Shown here in pieces: positions 23,142-35,122 of a DNA stretch of 64,000 bases. Origin of the DNA: Pseudophaeomoniella oleicola (lineage: Eukaryota; Ascomycota; Eurotiomycetes; Phaeomoniellales; Phaeomoniellaceae); assembly GCA_003868215.1 (NCBI GenBank), contig QWDQ01000053.1, positions 1 through 64,000 of the forward strand, in the 5' to 3' direction. Positions within the stretch are counted from its first letter, which is position 1; every line of letters begins with the position of its first letter. A model generated the notes under the pieces. It saw nothing but the letters and a program-made list of their open reading frames with translations. It was not told where the DNA came from and searched no databases. Position numbers and translations under genes: made by a program.

Positions 23142-24820
23142 ATGTCGGAAGAGAAAGCAGAGTTCGAACACACTCGTGGTTCCCAATCCGACATCGAGAA
23201 ACATGAGAGCGTTCCACCAGCCAATAAGGATCACCTGCCGCCTGATCCAGATGATGGGCTGAGTCCGGAGGAGAAGGCCGCAATTGTACGTTTGCTCTCT
23301 GGTGCTTCTTGCGTCCATTCACACTTACAATTTCTAGGACAAGAAGCTAGTCCGCAAACTGGACTTCGCTTTGATTCCCTGGCTCAGTCTGCTATATCTC
23401 GCCAGTTTCCTGGATCGAACAAACATTGGGAATGCAAGCATCGAGGGTCTACGAGAGTCCCTCCAAATGTCTGATGGACAATACTTGGCCACTCTCTCCA
23501 TCTTCTTCGTGTCGTACGCGGTTTTCGAGCCACTGACACAGATACTTCTAAAGCGCTTGACGCCTAAGGTCTTCCTGCCGATTATCATGATTCTTTGGGT
23601 ATGTCTCCGCACGTTAGTAGCGCTGTGAGTAAGCTAATAGATCTTCTAGGGTATCTGTATGACATGCATGGGTCTTGTCCACAACTTCTCCGGTCTCATG
23701 GCTGCTCGATGGTGGCTTGGTTTCGCTGAGGCTGGTTTGTTCCCGGGAATTAACTTCTATCTCAGTTGTTGGTATAAGCGGTCCGAGTTCGGTCTGCGTG
23801 CTGCCATCTTCTTCTCCGCTGCCGCAATCTCCGGATCGTTTGGTGGCTTGTTGGCCGCAGCAATTGCTCGGATGGACGGTATCGGAGGGAAGGCTGGGTG
23901 GTGCTGGATCTTCATCCTGGAAGGTCTTGCCACTATCTTGATCGGGATACTTACCTACTGGATGGTACACGGATTCCCCGATCAGGCCAAATTCCTCACT
24001 GAAGACGATCGACGACGCGTGCTCAGAAGACTGAAGGAAGACCAGCAGTCGAGTGCCGAGCATGAAGACTTCAAGATGGACTACTTTTGGGCTGCTGTGA
24101 AAGATTGGAAGATGTACATGGGAATGATCATCTATATGGGCTGTGACGCCGTTCTCTACGGCTTTAGTTTATTTTTGCCCTCCATAATGAGCGAACTGGG
24201 ATACTCCTCGACAAGGGCTCAGTTGTTGAGCGTCCCGCCGTATGCAGCGGCATGTATCCTCACAGTGCTCGTGGGTTGGATCGCGGATCGCACTCAGCAG
24301 AGGGGCCTCTGCAATATAACAGTCTCTTTCTCTGCGATAGTGGGCTATGCATTGCTCCTCGCTTCTGGAAAACCAGGGGTGAAGTATGCTGGAACTTTTC
24401 TAGCAGCCATGGGAGGTAAGCCGCAATCGAATTCTTCAATTCTTGTACGTACTAACGAAGTCCGATCAAGTATATCCTGCAGTCTCCAATACGATTGTCT
24501 GGGTGTCCTCGAACACAGAAGGAAGCTACACTCGTGGCATTACAATGGGATTTGTGATCGGCTGGGGAAATCTGAATGGAGTGGTGAGCTCAAACATCTA
24601 CCGTTCCAAAGATAGACCAAACTACAGACCCGGACACGGCGTGGTTATGGCATATCTCGTTCTGTTCCTGCTGGGTGGCAGCTTGCTGCATACCTTCTTG
24701 CTGAGACGTGAGAATGCGAAGAGGAGAAGCGGCAAGAGAGATCACTGGATCGAAGGCAAGAGCGAACGCGAGATCGAAATGATGGGAGACAAGAGGCCGG
24801 ACTTCCTGTACACGGTTTGA
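23142..24820 (+). CDS. MFS transporter, anion:cation symporter (Dal5/Tna1-like)
   Basis: Four exons (23142..23285, 23338..23598, 23650..24415, 24471..24820) with introns of 52, 51 and 55 nt encode 506 residues. The family (ACS) moves organic anions such as allantoate, nicotinate or pantothenate with protons across the plasma membrane. A polar N-terminus of about 48 residues precedes the first helix and the family motif LDRTNIGNASIEGL. The second half of TM bundle 1 has GLMAARWWLGFAEAGLFPG. A cytosolic loop with DDRRRVLRRLKED follows, then the second six-helix bundle, and a basic C-terminal tail (RRENAKRRSGKR). All intron joins keep frame: AAI/DKKLVRKLD, MILW/GICMTC and AAMG/VYPAVSNT. The substrate cannot be read from the sequence. 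Confidence 0.92.
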
Positions 24821-25607
24821 TTTAAGTCTATCCGGACATACAACTATACATTAGAACTAGAATGGAACCTGAAATCCGGAGAGGCGTTTTATATATGCAA
24901 GACTCCCTCTTTTCCCCCTCGCATATAGATTAGATATAGACCATCAAAATGAAATCTTTTTTCATATTTCACCAAAAAAAAATACACTTTGTCTTCTTCG
25001 ACAAATCCTTGCCTGCCTTTGCTCCTTTTTTTTTCTTTTTCTTTCTTTCTTTCTTTCTTCAAGATAAGCAAACAAAATAAAGCTTTTCGCTTGGGATAAC
25101 ATTAATTACTATGGACCTCAATTATTGTAGGTACGACCAACATGGAGATAATCGGATTTTAGGGTGTTTGCGTAAAAAAAAACCCCCAGTTTCCACCCCA
25201 CCGCGGGGCCCATTTCGGGGGTTCGGGTAGATTTTATTTGGCCTTTTTGATCAAAAGAGAGAGAGAATTTGACGGGGGGCGCATAGGTTTCACTCGCAAA
25301 AGAGAGAAGAGAGGGCGAGACTTCGGTCGGTCGGTCGGTCGGTCGGTTGGGCGTCCGGGGGGGTTCGGATTTAACGGGTCTTTTTTGAAATAGGACTATG
25401 GGATTTGGGAGATGTTGGTTGCTGGTTGTTGGTTTGTTGGAATTGGGGTTTGGATATATGCTGAGTATATATATACGTGTATGTGTATGTGTTTTGTAGT
25501 GGACGGACGGATAGAATTGGAATACAGATATTACAGTGACTATTTCAAAATTTATTCAAAAGGTAGTGATTTTACTGTGTCGGAACGAAATCAAACGAAA
25601 CGGAACC
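24821..25607. other. Intergenic region with short tandem repeats
   Basis: No gene supported. It carries a CTTT repeat at about 25031-25059, homopolymer A and T runs and a GGTC repeat at 25324-25347, and passes into the leader of the SnoaL-like gene. Confidence 0.6.
25324..25347. repeat. (CGGT)n tandem repeat
   Basis: Five to six CGGT units upstream of the SnoaL-like gene. Confidence 0.8.
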
Positions 25608-26075
25608 ATGTCCCTACCACACATCCTCAGCTCCTTGAGCCCCCGCGAAGCCGTCACCGACGCCCTATACCGTGTCATAGATTCCTTCGACACGGGCGAC
25701 GCCGCGCTCTTCGACTCCGCCTTGGCCTCTAAAGATCCTGTCATCGAGATCAACGCCAACGCGTTCACGGGCCATGATGAGATCCATAAGAACTTGTTCG
25801 CCTTCATCTCGACGCTGGACACGACGCATTTCGTCACCAATGTGCGTGTGGATGTCAAGGGGGACGGAGCGGACACGGCGAGCTTGACTGCGCATGCGCT
25901 GGCATACCATTATCGGCAGGGGCAGGGAGCGGATCCGGCGGCGACGAAATTCGTGACGGGGAACATGTACTTTGCTGATATGGTGAAGGATGAGAGTGAT
26001 GGATTGTGGAAGGCGAAGAAGTTTGTTTGCAAGTCTATATGGGTCGATGGTGACGTTTCGGTCATGCAGAGATAG
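25608..26075 (+). CDS. SnoaL-like domain protein
   Basis: One exon, 155 residues. The pattern fits a single SnoaL-like (NTF2-fold) domain: an N-terminal helix pair with AVTDALYRVIDSFDTGDAALFDSALASKDP, then ...GHDEIHKNLF, then alternating strands TTHFVTNVRVDV / ASLTAHALAYHYRQG / FVTGNMYFADMVKDESDGLWKAKKFVCKSIWVDGD. Such proteins include small lyases and cyclases but also many of unknown role, and catalytic function cannot be assigned. The ATG at 25608 (MSLPHILSS) is the first in frame. The coding sequence is GC-richer than its flanks. It converges with the DUF6314-like gene. Confidence 0.8.
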   Translation: MSLPHILSSLSPREAVTDALYRVIDSFDTGDAALFDSALASKDPVIEINANAFTGHDEIHKNLFAFISTLDTTHFVTNVRVDVKGDGADTASLTAHALAYHYRQGQGADPAATKFVTGNMYFADMVKDESDGLWKAKKFVCKSIWVDGDVSVMQR

Positions 26076-26347
26076 AGCACTGTTTGTTCGCGGGGGAGAT
26101 GCGCGTATAGACCTGGACGGCGAAATGCGGGCATATATCGTTTGAGAGATCAGAATTGAGCTGCTGAGACACAGCATTATATGGTACTAGTGCCAGTCAT
26201 TAAACATTTTCCCAAACCCTCAGCCTCGTTCATGGCGAGTCAGTCATTGCTTTCATAAATCAAGTTGTGTATCTCGGATCTTCCAAGCCCAGATTTCTTG
26301 ATCCCGAGTTCCCAATTGACAACGAGTAATAACGCCGTGTAAGTGCG

Positions 26348-26971
26348 TTAGTCCTCCTGCTTGATGAAAGTGGTCTCGATCTTCTGATCCTTCCTTGGTC
26401 CCTTGACGACATGTCTCATTCGCCATTTCATCAATTTACTCGTCACTTGGCGCCCCTCCGACCTTTCTGAAGTGACGTGGAACCAGTATTCGGTGTCGTA
26501 CATGTCGTTAACACATAAGTGGCCCCCGGTAGCATGCATGATAACTTCTCCGTCGTCATCGTCGTGGGTCTCTCCCTCAAGGTTATCGGTACCTTGGTCA
26601 GGGTCGAACTCAAAATCGTGAAACAGGTAATCGCGCTCGGAATCTGTACCGGCTTTGATGAACCATGTACTCAATTTCTCATGGTCTTTAGAGTGTTGAA
26701 GACGCCAGATATACCCTTTCTTAAATTCCATTTTCGGAAGTGAAGGATTGATTTGGAAGGCTCCCTTCTCATGATAGAGAAGTTCTTTACTGCTCGGATG
26801 CCGAACATCTTCCTGCATGTTGTTTAATGGTATGAAGGAAGCCCTACCGTCACATCTTCCCGAAGGCTCTGCTGGGTTGGATGACTTCAAGCTCCGAGAC
26901 AGAGTATACTCTCCAGGAAGTAAGGCGAACAGGAGAGACGGATTGATGGAAGGGTCCTGCGCTGACGACAT
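26348..26971 (-). CDS. DUF6314-like small protein
   Basis: One exon, 207 residues. The layout fits the DUF6314 family as I know it: an N-terminal 'LLPGEYTLSRSLKSSNPAEPSGRCDGRASF' segment, then 'LLYHEKGAF', then a Y.WRL strand (KGYIWRLQHSK), an F.HDFEF strand, and a C-terminal 'HATGGHLCVNDMYDTEYWFHV' segment with a conserved His/Cys/Asp/Tyr pattern, ending in a basic strand (LMKWRMRHVVKGPRKDQKI). Members are small beta-barrel-like proteins with no proven function. The acidic insert DDDDGE near residue 135 looks lineage-specific. Family assignment is from pattern memory and is moderately sure. Confidence 0.6.
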   Translation of the reverse strand: MSSAQDPSINPSLLFALLPGEYTLSRSLKSSNPAEPSGRCDGRASFIPLNNMQEDVRHPSSKELLYHEKGAFQINPSLPKMEFKKGYIWRLQHSKDHEKLSTWFIKAGTDSERDYLFHDFEFDPDQGTDNLEGETHDDDDGEVIMHATGGHLCVNDMYDTEYWFHVTSERSEGRQVTSKLMKWRMRHVVKGPRKDQKIETTFIKQED

Positions 26972-28542
26972 GCTCTAATCGATAATCATGTCTTTTCTCG
27001 TTCCAAAAGATAAGTTCCCGTCGACTATCCTATGGTCACCTGGTGCTCACGATGAATTTATTTTGAGACCCGCAGACGAAATAAAAAGGGCTGCTGGAAG
27101 ACGCCTGTCGACAGGCCCCAGGGTAGCTATTTCATAAACAGATATAGCTAAAAAAGACTTGATTGAAAAACAAGACCAGCTGCAAATCGAAATATAAGAA
27201 GCTTTCTGCAGATATAAGTCAAGTATAAAACGTGTGGAGGAGGATATGGTGCCATTTGGTTGGTATCGGAGGATCGGAAAAACTGAGAATCCGAGAAAGT
27301 GGGTAGACCAGCGGCCGCGTCCAACGACATAGCATCACTTCTACAGTGCATTTCTTCTTTCTTCCTCTTTATGCATCGGTATGGACAACATGGGAATCCC
27401 AGAATCGCTGATATTCAAGACTTGGAGATCGAGAGTCTTATCAAGATGTCCTCCTCGTCTCAGACTAGACTTGCTTCTTTGATACAATATCTGTGTGCAA
27501 TGTTTGCCCTTAAGAGTAGGTTGATTAAGGATATCCACCATGGACGAGCAGCCCATTTCAGACGAGCACTAGCTGGGTTGTTAGAAGCACAGCTAACTGT
27601 AGTCACATTGTATTGCACTCCCAGGGACGTCTGCTCCTAGCATATTGGTTAACCTACTCAGATGTCCCAAAATGACCGCCGGTGAAGGGTCCTACTGCCT
27701 CCTGTGCTGATCGGCTCTGCATAAGGTATTATGTCTGATCACGTGCGACAGCATGAAAGTGTGTTTGCCTGAGGACGTGGAATATGTGAATTGGCATTCT
27801 GTCGAAGAGAACCGGCTGTCTCAATGTCAAAATCCTCAAGGCGACCATCCCCTGTTGTCCATAAAGTGGTCAAACTGATGGGTAAATTTCCATGTGCTTG
27901 GCATTTAGTGGATGGACCGCTGCAGTTGATCTCCAGAATGTACTGAATGATACTGCCTGTGCCAGATGTTGATGTGATGGTCGCAGGCGGTGGCTCTCGG
28001 AACCAGGTTAATCCATTCCGCTCCTACTTTCTAAAGCGTCCACGATAGAGCTCCGTCAATTTTTCAAATTCTTGCTGCACCATACCCTTCCACGTCTCTT
28101 TGCATCCGTCTTCAACTGTCTTGTTTAATCCTTCCCTGAGTCTCAAGCTGAAGGTAACACAGTCAAGTCTGTATTGGCCGGCCTAGAAACTTGTCTGTCG
28201 AGCATATGCGCTGGAAGGCGCATCTTTCAGACAGTTCAGACCTCTTCTCTTGTAAGTAACAAACCTCCCTCTGTTTCATTGTATATGTCAGTGCTTTGGG
28301 TCTCTGCTCTGGTCAAGGTGGTCTGGTTATCACTGTGACTTTGCCTCCCCTGGTACATCCATGTGCTGTATTGTGTGTCCATTCTCATGTCGCTTTCCTT
28401 TCTTTGTCTACCCCTGGACGGCTTACATAGTCATGGGCGTCATTGTGTGCCTCATCCAGTCGACGAAAGAATCAAGTTCGATCTGATGCTGACTGTGCAC
28501 CATCAGTTCAGTATCTTCTCCTGGACCATCCTCTGATTGCTG
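26972..28542. other. 1.6-kb intergenic region
   Basis: No gene is supported; short frames here lack domains and good starts. The second half (28020-28540) is rich in TCT/CTT and TGTG and may be promoter and leader of the downstream coiled-coil gene. Confidence 0.5.
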
Positions 28543-31141
28543 ATGGACAAGATGGCTTCGGATGGTTCCAATAGTCTCAAGAGGCCCTGTGGGGTGATCT
28601 CAATGGACGAGTACAACAATCTGCTTGCCATGCATACTCAGCTGCAAGGGGATTCAAAACGCCAAAGCGAGAGGAATCTTTTGCTGAGCAATACCCTTAC
28701 AGAGCAATTACTCCTAAGCAATGAAGCAACTGCTCGCTTGAGGGCTGAATTCCACAATTTCAAAGAGCAAATCGCTTTCCAAGATGGCACCGTTCATGGA
28801 ATCCGGTTGTGCAATGATAACCTTCTCGGGCAGAATCGTGAGCTATCAGCGATGTTGAAGAAAGCCGAGAAAATTGAGGTCCTCAATAAAGAGCTCAGCG
28901 CAGAAAATCGAAAGCTCTCGGTAGCATTGAAAGAAGCCCGGCGGAACAATGAGTCTCTGGTTGTCAGAGAGAGGGCACACCTAGCGGCGCTTGGACAGGT
29001 AACATCACTACCAAGGACGGTATCATTTCCACTGACCAACAAGAAGCAGGTAGTGGCCGAGTCCAACGCCAAGTGGCATGGAGGTTCAGGAGTCACCGAC
29101 CATGTCGATAACGTCTCTGACCAGCTCTTAACATTTGACACCGAGCCGAGCCAGAGCCAAAGCAGTTCTAGCACCACACAGAGTAAATATGACGAGAATC
29201 TGCGAATCTTCAATGCTCAATATGCGGAGTTCAAGAGGCTTCAGAAAGATGTTATAGAAATAGAGGCGCGTGAAAAGAGACTGCATGTTCCTAAGATTAG
29301 CAGAGACGAGAGAAACAAGATTCTGCACTCCTCTCTTGGGCTTGCGAACCCAGCTCGGGTGATCAAGTCAATCATACCAGACCAAGCAGCTGAGACTTCT
29401 ACAGAGTCAACCTGTCTTGGATCTTCGTCTCCGTCAAAGGCTGGCAGTGCTGAGATCGAAGCATTGACTAAGCTCAAAGGCATCCCAACAGATCGTGTTG
29501 GTCTGAAAGCTTCAATTCACGCTTCAGGTGTCCAGGGAGAACGGCTAACGAGCGCAAACCGAGAGTTGTCAAAGGCTGCAAGAATCGGAGAAGCTGGACC
29601 ATCTGATATCTTAGAGAGCAAGACTTACAAAGGCCGACAGGACCAACCTTCACACCAGACAAAGACCACAGCCAACTTCACGAAGCAAGGTATCATATCT
29701 GTGGGGTTCGATCACGACCTTTCACAGCTCCTAGGTAAAGCACGTCCTCGACCGACCGTTGGACAGTCTGATCGGAGAAAGGTCGCAGATCAGGACATCA
29801 TCGAGGATCACAAAAAGGAGAACCTTCATTTGACAACCAGGCTTGATAAGGCAAACACTGTCCCCACTAATCCACCAGTCGTGGGCAATGATCTTGTAAT
29901 CACAACCAAGGCTCCCTCCAGCGTTGTAACTTCAACTCCCTTCTTTCTATCTCTCATCAAAGGACAGTCGAACGTTGCGAGAATGCACAAAGCCCCTAGA
30001 CCAGTTGAAGAGCTCGAACAAACCAAGAAAGCCAACATCGAAACAGTGAGTTATGATTTTCATCGACAACGAAAGATGGCTGACATTTTCTAGGCTAAAG
30101 CACCAATTTCAGGAGATATCGAGAGCACCATGAACACACCAGGCGAGATCATTGCTGGTGACGCACTCATAGAGGTAAGTCAAGCTCCTTTGGTAAGCCA
30201 CCCCACCTGTCGTACTGACGAGATGCTTGTGCTAGACATCGTCGAAGAAGCCAACTGGTGATATCAACGCATCTTCAAAGCCGCTGAAGGACACTGAAAA
30301 TGTAGCTCTTCTCGGCCAGATTGAAAAGGGAGATGCCGCTACAAAAGAAATCTCTGAGGTCACTAAGCAAATAATCACTGGCATGTGCGGACTCGGTCTT
30401 TCAGGCGGTAATGATGATCAGTCCACTGTGTCCGAAATCAGCGATGTCCTTTGTTGGAAAGTCCCTGCTGGCTATACTGGCTTCGATCAGTACCAACTTC
30501 GATCCCAAGTCCGATACGCAGAAAACACTCTCTTCTACGAAGAAGGAATTCGCTTCCAACCAGGCCCAGCATGTCGAAACGCCTACAGAACTACAATGAT
30601 GACTGGGATTCCCAATGCTATAGATTTGAGGGACATCACTGCAGTCATTCGAGGTGGTGAACTTCAACTCATTCAAGCTGTTGGTCTGCCTACTATCATG
30701 TCTAAGTGCGCGCAACACGGAAGTGAATGGCATGCCCGTTGGACTGTTGCTCGGATCGTCTTCCTTCACGAAAAGTCAGCCATTGCCTTTGAAGACTACG
30801 CCAATAAGACCGGCATTTACTTGGACGGCTCAAGAGTCAATGTCAGCGTAGTCACAACGCCAACTTGGCCAATGAATGCGGAACTGGAGAAGCTCGTATT
30901 CGAAGACGGAGCGAGTCGTGTGATCAACGTCGCAAAGGTCTACGAGGTTGAGAAGCTGGCCGAGGCCTTGACTGGAAGAAGCGGGCTTGTCGACATCATC
31001 GTGCCTAACCCTGAGGAAAGCGGCGAGTTTGAAATTGAATGTGATGGGATCGTGTCCGCTGCTCGCCTGAGAGAGCACTTGATCAGAAAGGGGTTCAACG
31101 ATGTCACTTATGGCATCGACCCATGTGAGACTCTCATCTAG
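28543..31141 (+). CDS. Coiled-coil protein with C-terminal RRM-like region, uncharacterised
   Basis: Exons 28543..30045, 30094..30174 and 30236..31141, with introns of 48 and 61 nt (both phase 0), give 829 residues. Residues about 20-150 are predicted coiled coil, with heptad-like runs of Leu, Glu and Lys (NRELSAMLKKAEKIEVLNKE). The centre is polar and probably disordered. The last ~200 residues look like two tandem alpha/beta plaits of RRM type. The first has a TTMMTGIPNAIDLRDITAVI strand-helix, then ARIVFLHEKSAIAFEDYANKTGIYLDG and VNVSVVTTPTWP. The second begins SRVINVAKVYEVEKLAEALTG and includes RLREHLIRKGFNDVTYG. RNP aromatic residues are weak. I do not recognise a named family. RNA binding is an inference from fold pattern alone. 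The 81-nt middle exon is supported by both canonical junctions. Confidence 0.7.
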
Positions 31142-31774
31142 AGAGAGAGATAGCTAGATAGCCGTAAACGGCCGATTCCAACCGCAACAGAGCGGCCAGT
31201 GTACGCAGACACCATAGCAATTGAAAATTTGACACAAAAAATCTGTTTAAATCTCACCTACGTAGGCCCCCTTGACGACTAATCCTCTCATCACCTCTCA
31301 TACCCTACACCCTCCAACTAACACCCCAACGTCTTCGACAACGATACCTTCTTCAATCCCAATCGCCGAAAGAAACCACCTCATACGCACGCAGCTACGA
31401 GTCCTTCAATGCACTCACTGAGAAAGATTGCCATCCGATGTTACAACGGCCGCCGATGAGGGCGGGCGGTATATGTGTGTGCATGAAGCATTCGTCATGG
31501 ATGTACTATTGCACGTATGTATGAATATATGTATGAATATATATAGAAATACAAATATATATATATATATATATGATGGAATGAGGAGGATTGACATCAT
31601 AATTCTTTAATTATTTTTTTTCTTTGCGTCTGTCTGTTTCTCTCTTTCTTTTCTCTCTTACTCGTTTCGTTGACAACATTCAAAGATACTTACTCACTCA
31701 CCCACTCACTCAAACACAGACAGACACAAAGAGATTCAGAAAGAGAAAGAGAGAGAGAGAGAAGCACTACTAAC
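31142..31774. other. Intergenic region with TA and GA microsatellites
   Basis: No gene. (TA)n at 31554-31574, a GAGAGA run at 31746-31762, and a CCTACGTAGG palindrome at 31257-31266 related to the TACTACGTAGTA motif. The flanking genes converge. Confidence 0.6.
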
Positions 31775-33490
31775 TCATTCATAAAGCATCTTATACCATT
31801 CCCACCACCGGTACTTGTTCGGCGGCACATAAGAAGCCTCTGCCTCCTCGACCTCCTGCATGCCCGTGTGCAGATCGATCTCGGCGGGGTTCCAAGCCCA
31901 CTTGTCGTTCCAGTACACGAGACGGTGGCCGAAGTAGAGGACGAGGAAGATGGGAATACCGACGTAGGCGGTCAGGAAGCTCGAGGCGGTGAATTGGCCG
32001 TTGAAGAAGCAGGTGAAGCCATTGAGGAGGCAGAGGAGGGTGAACATGACGATGGCGATCCACGCGCCGTACGGTTGCGTGCGCGAGTGGTAGGGTACCG
32101 TGACATTTTGGTGGAGGCAGGCTTTGCGGAAACGGAGGTAGACGATGCAGCAGCAGATCCAGGAGATGAAACCTGAGGTGTTGGTGAGGTTGACGAACCA
32201 GTTGAAGACGGTGGAGCCGCTCGAGGCGACGTTGAGATAGGCGAGGGCGCTGAAGAGGGCGGATACCGTCACGGCGACCCATGGGACTCCCCATCGGTTG
32301 CAGGTCTTGAACACGCGTGGAGCCATACCGGAGATGGCGAGGGAGTAGAGACTACGCGATGAGACGTAGAGGAAGCTGTTGCCCGAGGACCAAGCCGAGA
32401 TGAGGATCACGGCGTTCACGATGGAGGGAAGGGTAGAGATGCCAGCGTTGGCAATACCGACGACGAAGGGAGACGATCCGGCACCAGCACCACCGTCGGT
32501 GAGACGGCTGTCATTAGATGGACAGATGACACCGATAGATAGAACACCGAGCACGTAGAAGAAGATGAGACGGTAAAAGTAGCGGCGTGCGGCTTTGGGA
32601 AGGTTGCGGCGTGGGCTTTCCATTTCTCCACCGGTCACAACGATGAGTTCCGGGGCGAACGTGAACGGGAAGACGCTGAGGACAAAAGTCTCCCAGAAAG
32701 CGACGAAGCGGCCTTTGGCACCTCCTACGAGGTATTCATTCACTGCGCCTGGATGCTTCCAATAATGGAAACCTAAACGACCACCAACCGGTCCACCACC
32801 CCAGAACAGGATAAAGCTGAGGAGCAGAAGACCGACAAGGAGAATAATCTTCGTACCAGCGAACCAGAACTCTGTCTCACCATAGTACTTGACAGGCATG
32901 AAATTCAAAGCGATGACGACGACGAGCATGATGGTGATCCAGACGGCAATGTTGACGTCGTTTGGCCAGTAATTGATGACTAGACCAGCAGCGGTGACTT
33001 CATAAGGAACAAGTATTCCCAGCGCATACCAGTACAGGTACCCAAGAGCAAATCCCATGGAACGTGATACATAACGATAACCGTAGTAAGACATTGTGCC
33101 GCCGTGAACCGGGAGGTATGTTGCAACTTCGGCGATGGCCGTGACGATAAAATAGAGGAGGAAAGTCATCAGGATATAGGTAACGAGGATGAAAGCCGGA
33201 CCACCTGTTGCAAGGGTCTGACCAGATCCGACGAAAAGGCCTGTGCCAACGGTCCCTCCAAGAGCAATCATTTGCGCATGGCGCGACTTCAGACCACGCT
33301 GGGTCTTAAGATAACGTTCATCGAGGAGATCAGCGGCAATGACGGATTCGCTCATCGAAGTCCTGCGCGCTTTAGAAATGCTATGTTTCCTGTCCGCGTT
33401 GACGGACTGCGTTTTGACATCGTTGCTACCAAGGCCTAAGCCTTTCTCCTGAGCCGAAGGATCATAATCGACTATCTCTGATGACACCAT
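31775..33490 (-). CDS. Amino-acid permease, fungal YAT/AAT family
   Basis: One exon, 571 residues, about 12 transmembrane helices. It is a proton-coupled amino-acid importer of the plasma membrane. The first helix has the family motif RHAQMIALGGTVGTGLFVGSG, followed by PVHGGTMSYYGYRYVSRSMGFALGYLYWY in TM2-3 and FAPELIVVTGGEMESPRRNLPKAARRYFYRLIFFY in the TM6-7 region. A polar N-tail of about 75 residues and a C-tail ending WWEWYKMLYE are cytosolic. It most resembles general or dicarboxylic (Dip5/Inda1-like) permeases, but the substrate is not decidable. Codon use is noticeably GC-rich in the last third compared with its neighbours. A TACTACGTAGTA palindrome lies about 1 kb upstream. Confidence 0.93.
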   Translation of the reverse strand: MVSSEIVDYDPSAQEKGLGLGSNDVKTQSVNADRKHSISKARRTSMSESVIAADLLDERYLKTQRGLKSRHAQMIALGGTVGTGLFVGSGQTLATGGPAFILVTYILMTFLLYFIVTAIAEVATYLPVHGGTMSYYGYRYVSRSMGFALGYLYWYALGILVPYEVTAAGLVINYWPNDVNIAVWITIMLVVVIALNFMPVKYYGETEFWFAGTKIILLVGLLLLSFILFWGGGPVGGRLGFHYWKHPGAVNEYLVGGAKGRFVAFWETFVLSVFPFTFAPELIVVTGGEMESPRRNLPKAARRYFYRLIFFYVLGVLSIGVICPSNDSRLTDGGAGAGSSPFVVGIANAGISTLPSIVNAVILISAWSSGNSFLYVSSRSLYSLAISGMAPRVFKTCNRWGVPWVAVTVSALFSALAYLNVASSGSTVFNWFVNLTNTSGFISWICCCIVYLRFRKACLHQNVTVPYHSRTQPYGAWIAIVMFTLLCLLNGFTCFFNGQFTASSFLTAYVGIPIFLVLYFGHRLVYWNDKWAWNPAEIDLHTGMQEVEEAEASYVPPNKYRWWEWYKMLYE

Positions 33491-35122
33491 ATTGGAATGA
33501 TGTCTCGAACTGATGACCTGGCGATGTTGAGAAGAGAGCGAAGGGTGAAATCAGAAGAACCGATGCGAACAGCACTTCCAATGGAGGTAAAAAGTGAGAA
33601 GTGTTGATCCTAAGAGATTCACCAGGTTGCCAGCACTTGACAGAGCGCTCACAGTACTGAAAAACTGGTAGTCGGTCGTCGGTCGCGTCACAGAATTTCA
33701 AGCCATCACCAACTCCCAGTAAGAGAAAATGTACAGGAAAGAGGGGAGGATGAATTGAGAAAGAAAGCTATACTTAACGGATTCCAGGGATCTATTGGTT
33801 ACATCGCACATAGGTGAGCTTATCATCGTAGAGCTCAGCTCAGGTACGGGATATCAGGGTAGAGTTTCTTGGCTGTGACACCAATCCTCTTTGCACAATG
33901 AAAGCCACCTCAGCCTAAGCCAAAGGTATGCGATTGCACGATGGGTCCAGTTTACCCAAGCCCCGGTATGAAGAAGGAAAACGGAGGAGGAGATGCATAG
34001 GTGGCGAGGATCAGTGGCATCGCGACTCCGTTGATAAGGAACAAGGATGTTGGTGAGGTTGGCATTGGGGCTCGGCAGTGATTGATAGGATCAATTCTAA
34101 CTGAAGGGAGGATAGTCTGGAAGGCAACGGGCGGGAGGTTAGATTCGTAGATAAGCCAGCGAGGCCAGTCGAGTGAGCAGAGAAGAGAAAGGGTTAATGG
34201 GCTGACAGTATCCAGGTAATTTGGGGACTGTGATCCAGAACTTCGAATAGGCCAACAGAGACTCGATGGTGTCGGTAGTAATTACTGTAACGTTGACCAT
34301 AAGCAGAGAGATTGTACCGAGCAAGTATCGACTAGAGAACGCCACACACCGAACAATGCTACGAGGTGGAGATGCATCGAGATAATGAGAGATGGAAGGG
34401 GAAACGTAATAGGGAGTGTCCGACCATAAGTAGGTACGTTAAGTGAGTAGTCTGTTACACAAGACATCTGAGCAAGGCGAGCGAGGCAAGCAAAGCAAGG
34501 TAATTACTACGTAGTAACATGGAAGGGGAAAAGGTGAAGTAGTATTCATCAATAATGGAGTTGACAGACGAGATGATAAGGGTAACACGTTTCCGATGTT
34601 ACAGTAATATGACTATTTATTACTAACCTGGAAGGTATCCATTGGCAAAAGTGGGATGGATGGTGAGATGGGTTGATCTTGTTCTCGTTCTTCTCCTTCA
34701 TCCAGTGCATGGAGATAGCCGATCCTTGTCAGATAAGATATTCATGTACTCCGTAATTACTTTGCCCTTTGCTCCAACTAGCCTCAGCCAGCCTCGCCAG
34801 ACGGATAATATGTAGTTGTAGACTAGACCTCTGCCTTGTACTTGAGATGCGTATCTGGATCGTCAACCCTATTCTGGACGATCTAGATTCCAAGATAAAG
34901 TACCAATCAACCCAAGCCTTAAAAAGGATCGGTCTCCGCGAGCGACTGGTAGCTAGGGCATTAACATCCCTAATTTCGAATCAGAACAACGGCAGAGATA
35001 TTCATCGAGGTCTTGATGAGAAAGACGGGAAACATGGGTTGTCTCTATACATTTCGCGTTCTATGGACATCAAAATCTTCATGTTCTCCACCCTCATCGT
35101 CGCAGACGGCCTCCTTTCGTGC
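33491..35122. other. 1.6-kb intergenic region upstream of the permease
   Basis: No gene is supported. It holds the permease promoter/leader and the 3' side of the next gene; a long frame at 34769-35206 lacks a start ATG at its head and runs into the antisense of a better gene. One TACTACGTAGTA palindrome is at 34505. Confidence 0.55.
34505..34516. repeat. TACTACGTAGTA palindrome, copy 6
   Basis: Exact copy, here extended to a 14-bp palindrome by flanking T and A. Confidence 0.9.

Noticed and set aside
26972-28542. Possible small gene at 27299-27640
   Set aside because: The frame starts with a non-ATG codon, and no domain or intron-linked partner frame was found.
31670-32176. Plus-strand frame overlapping the amino-acid permease 3' end
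   Set aside because: It reads antisense through the GC-rich permease coding sequence and gives a Glu/Ala/Val-rich product with no domain.
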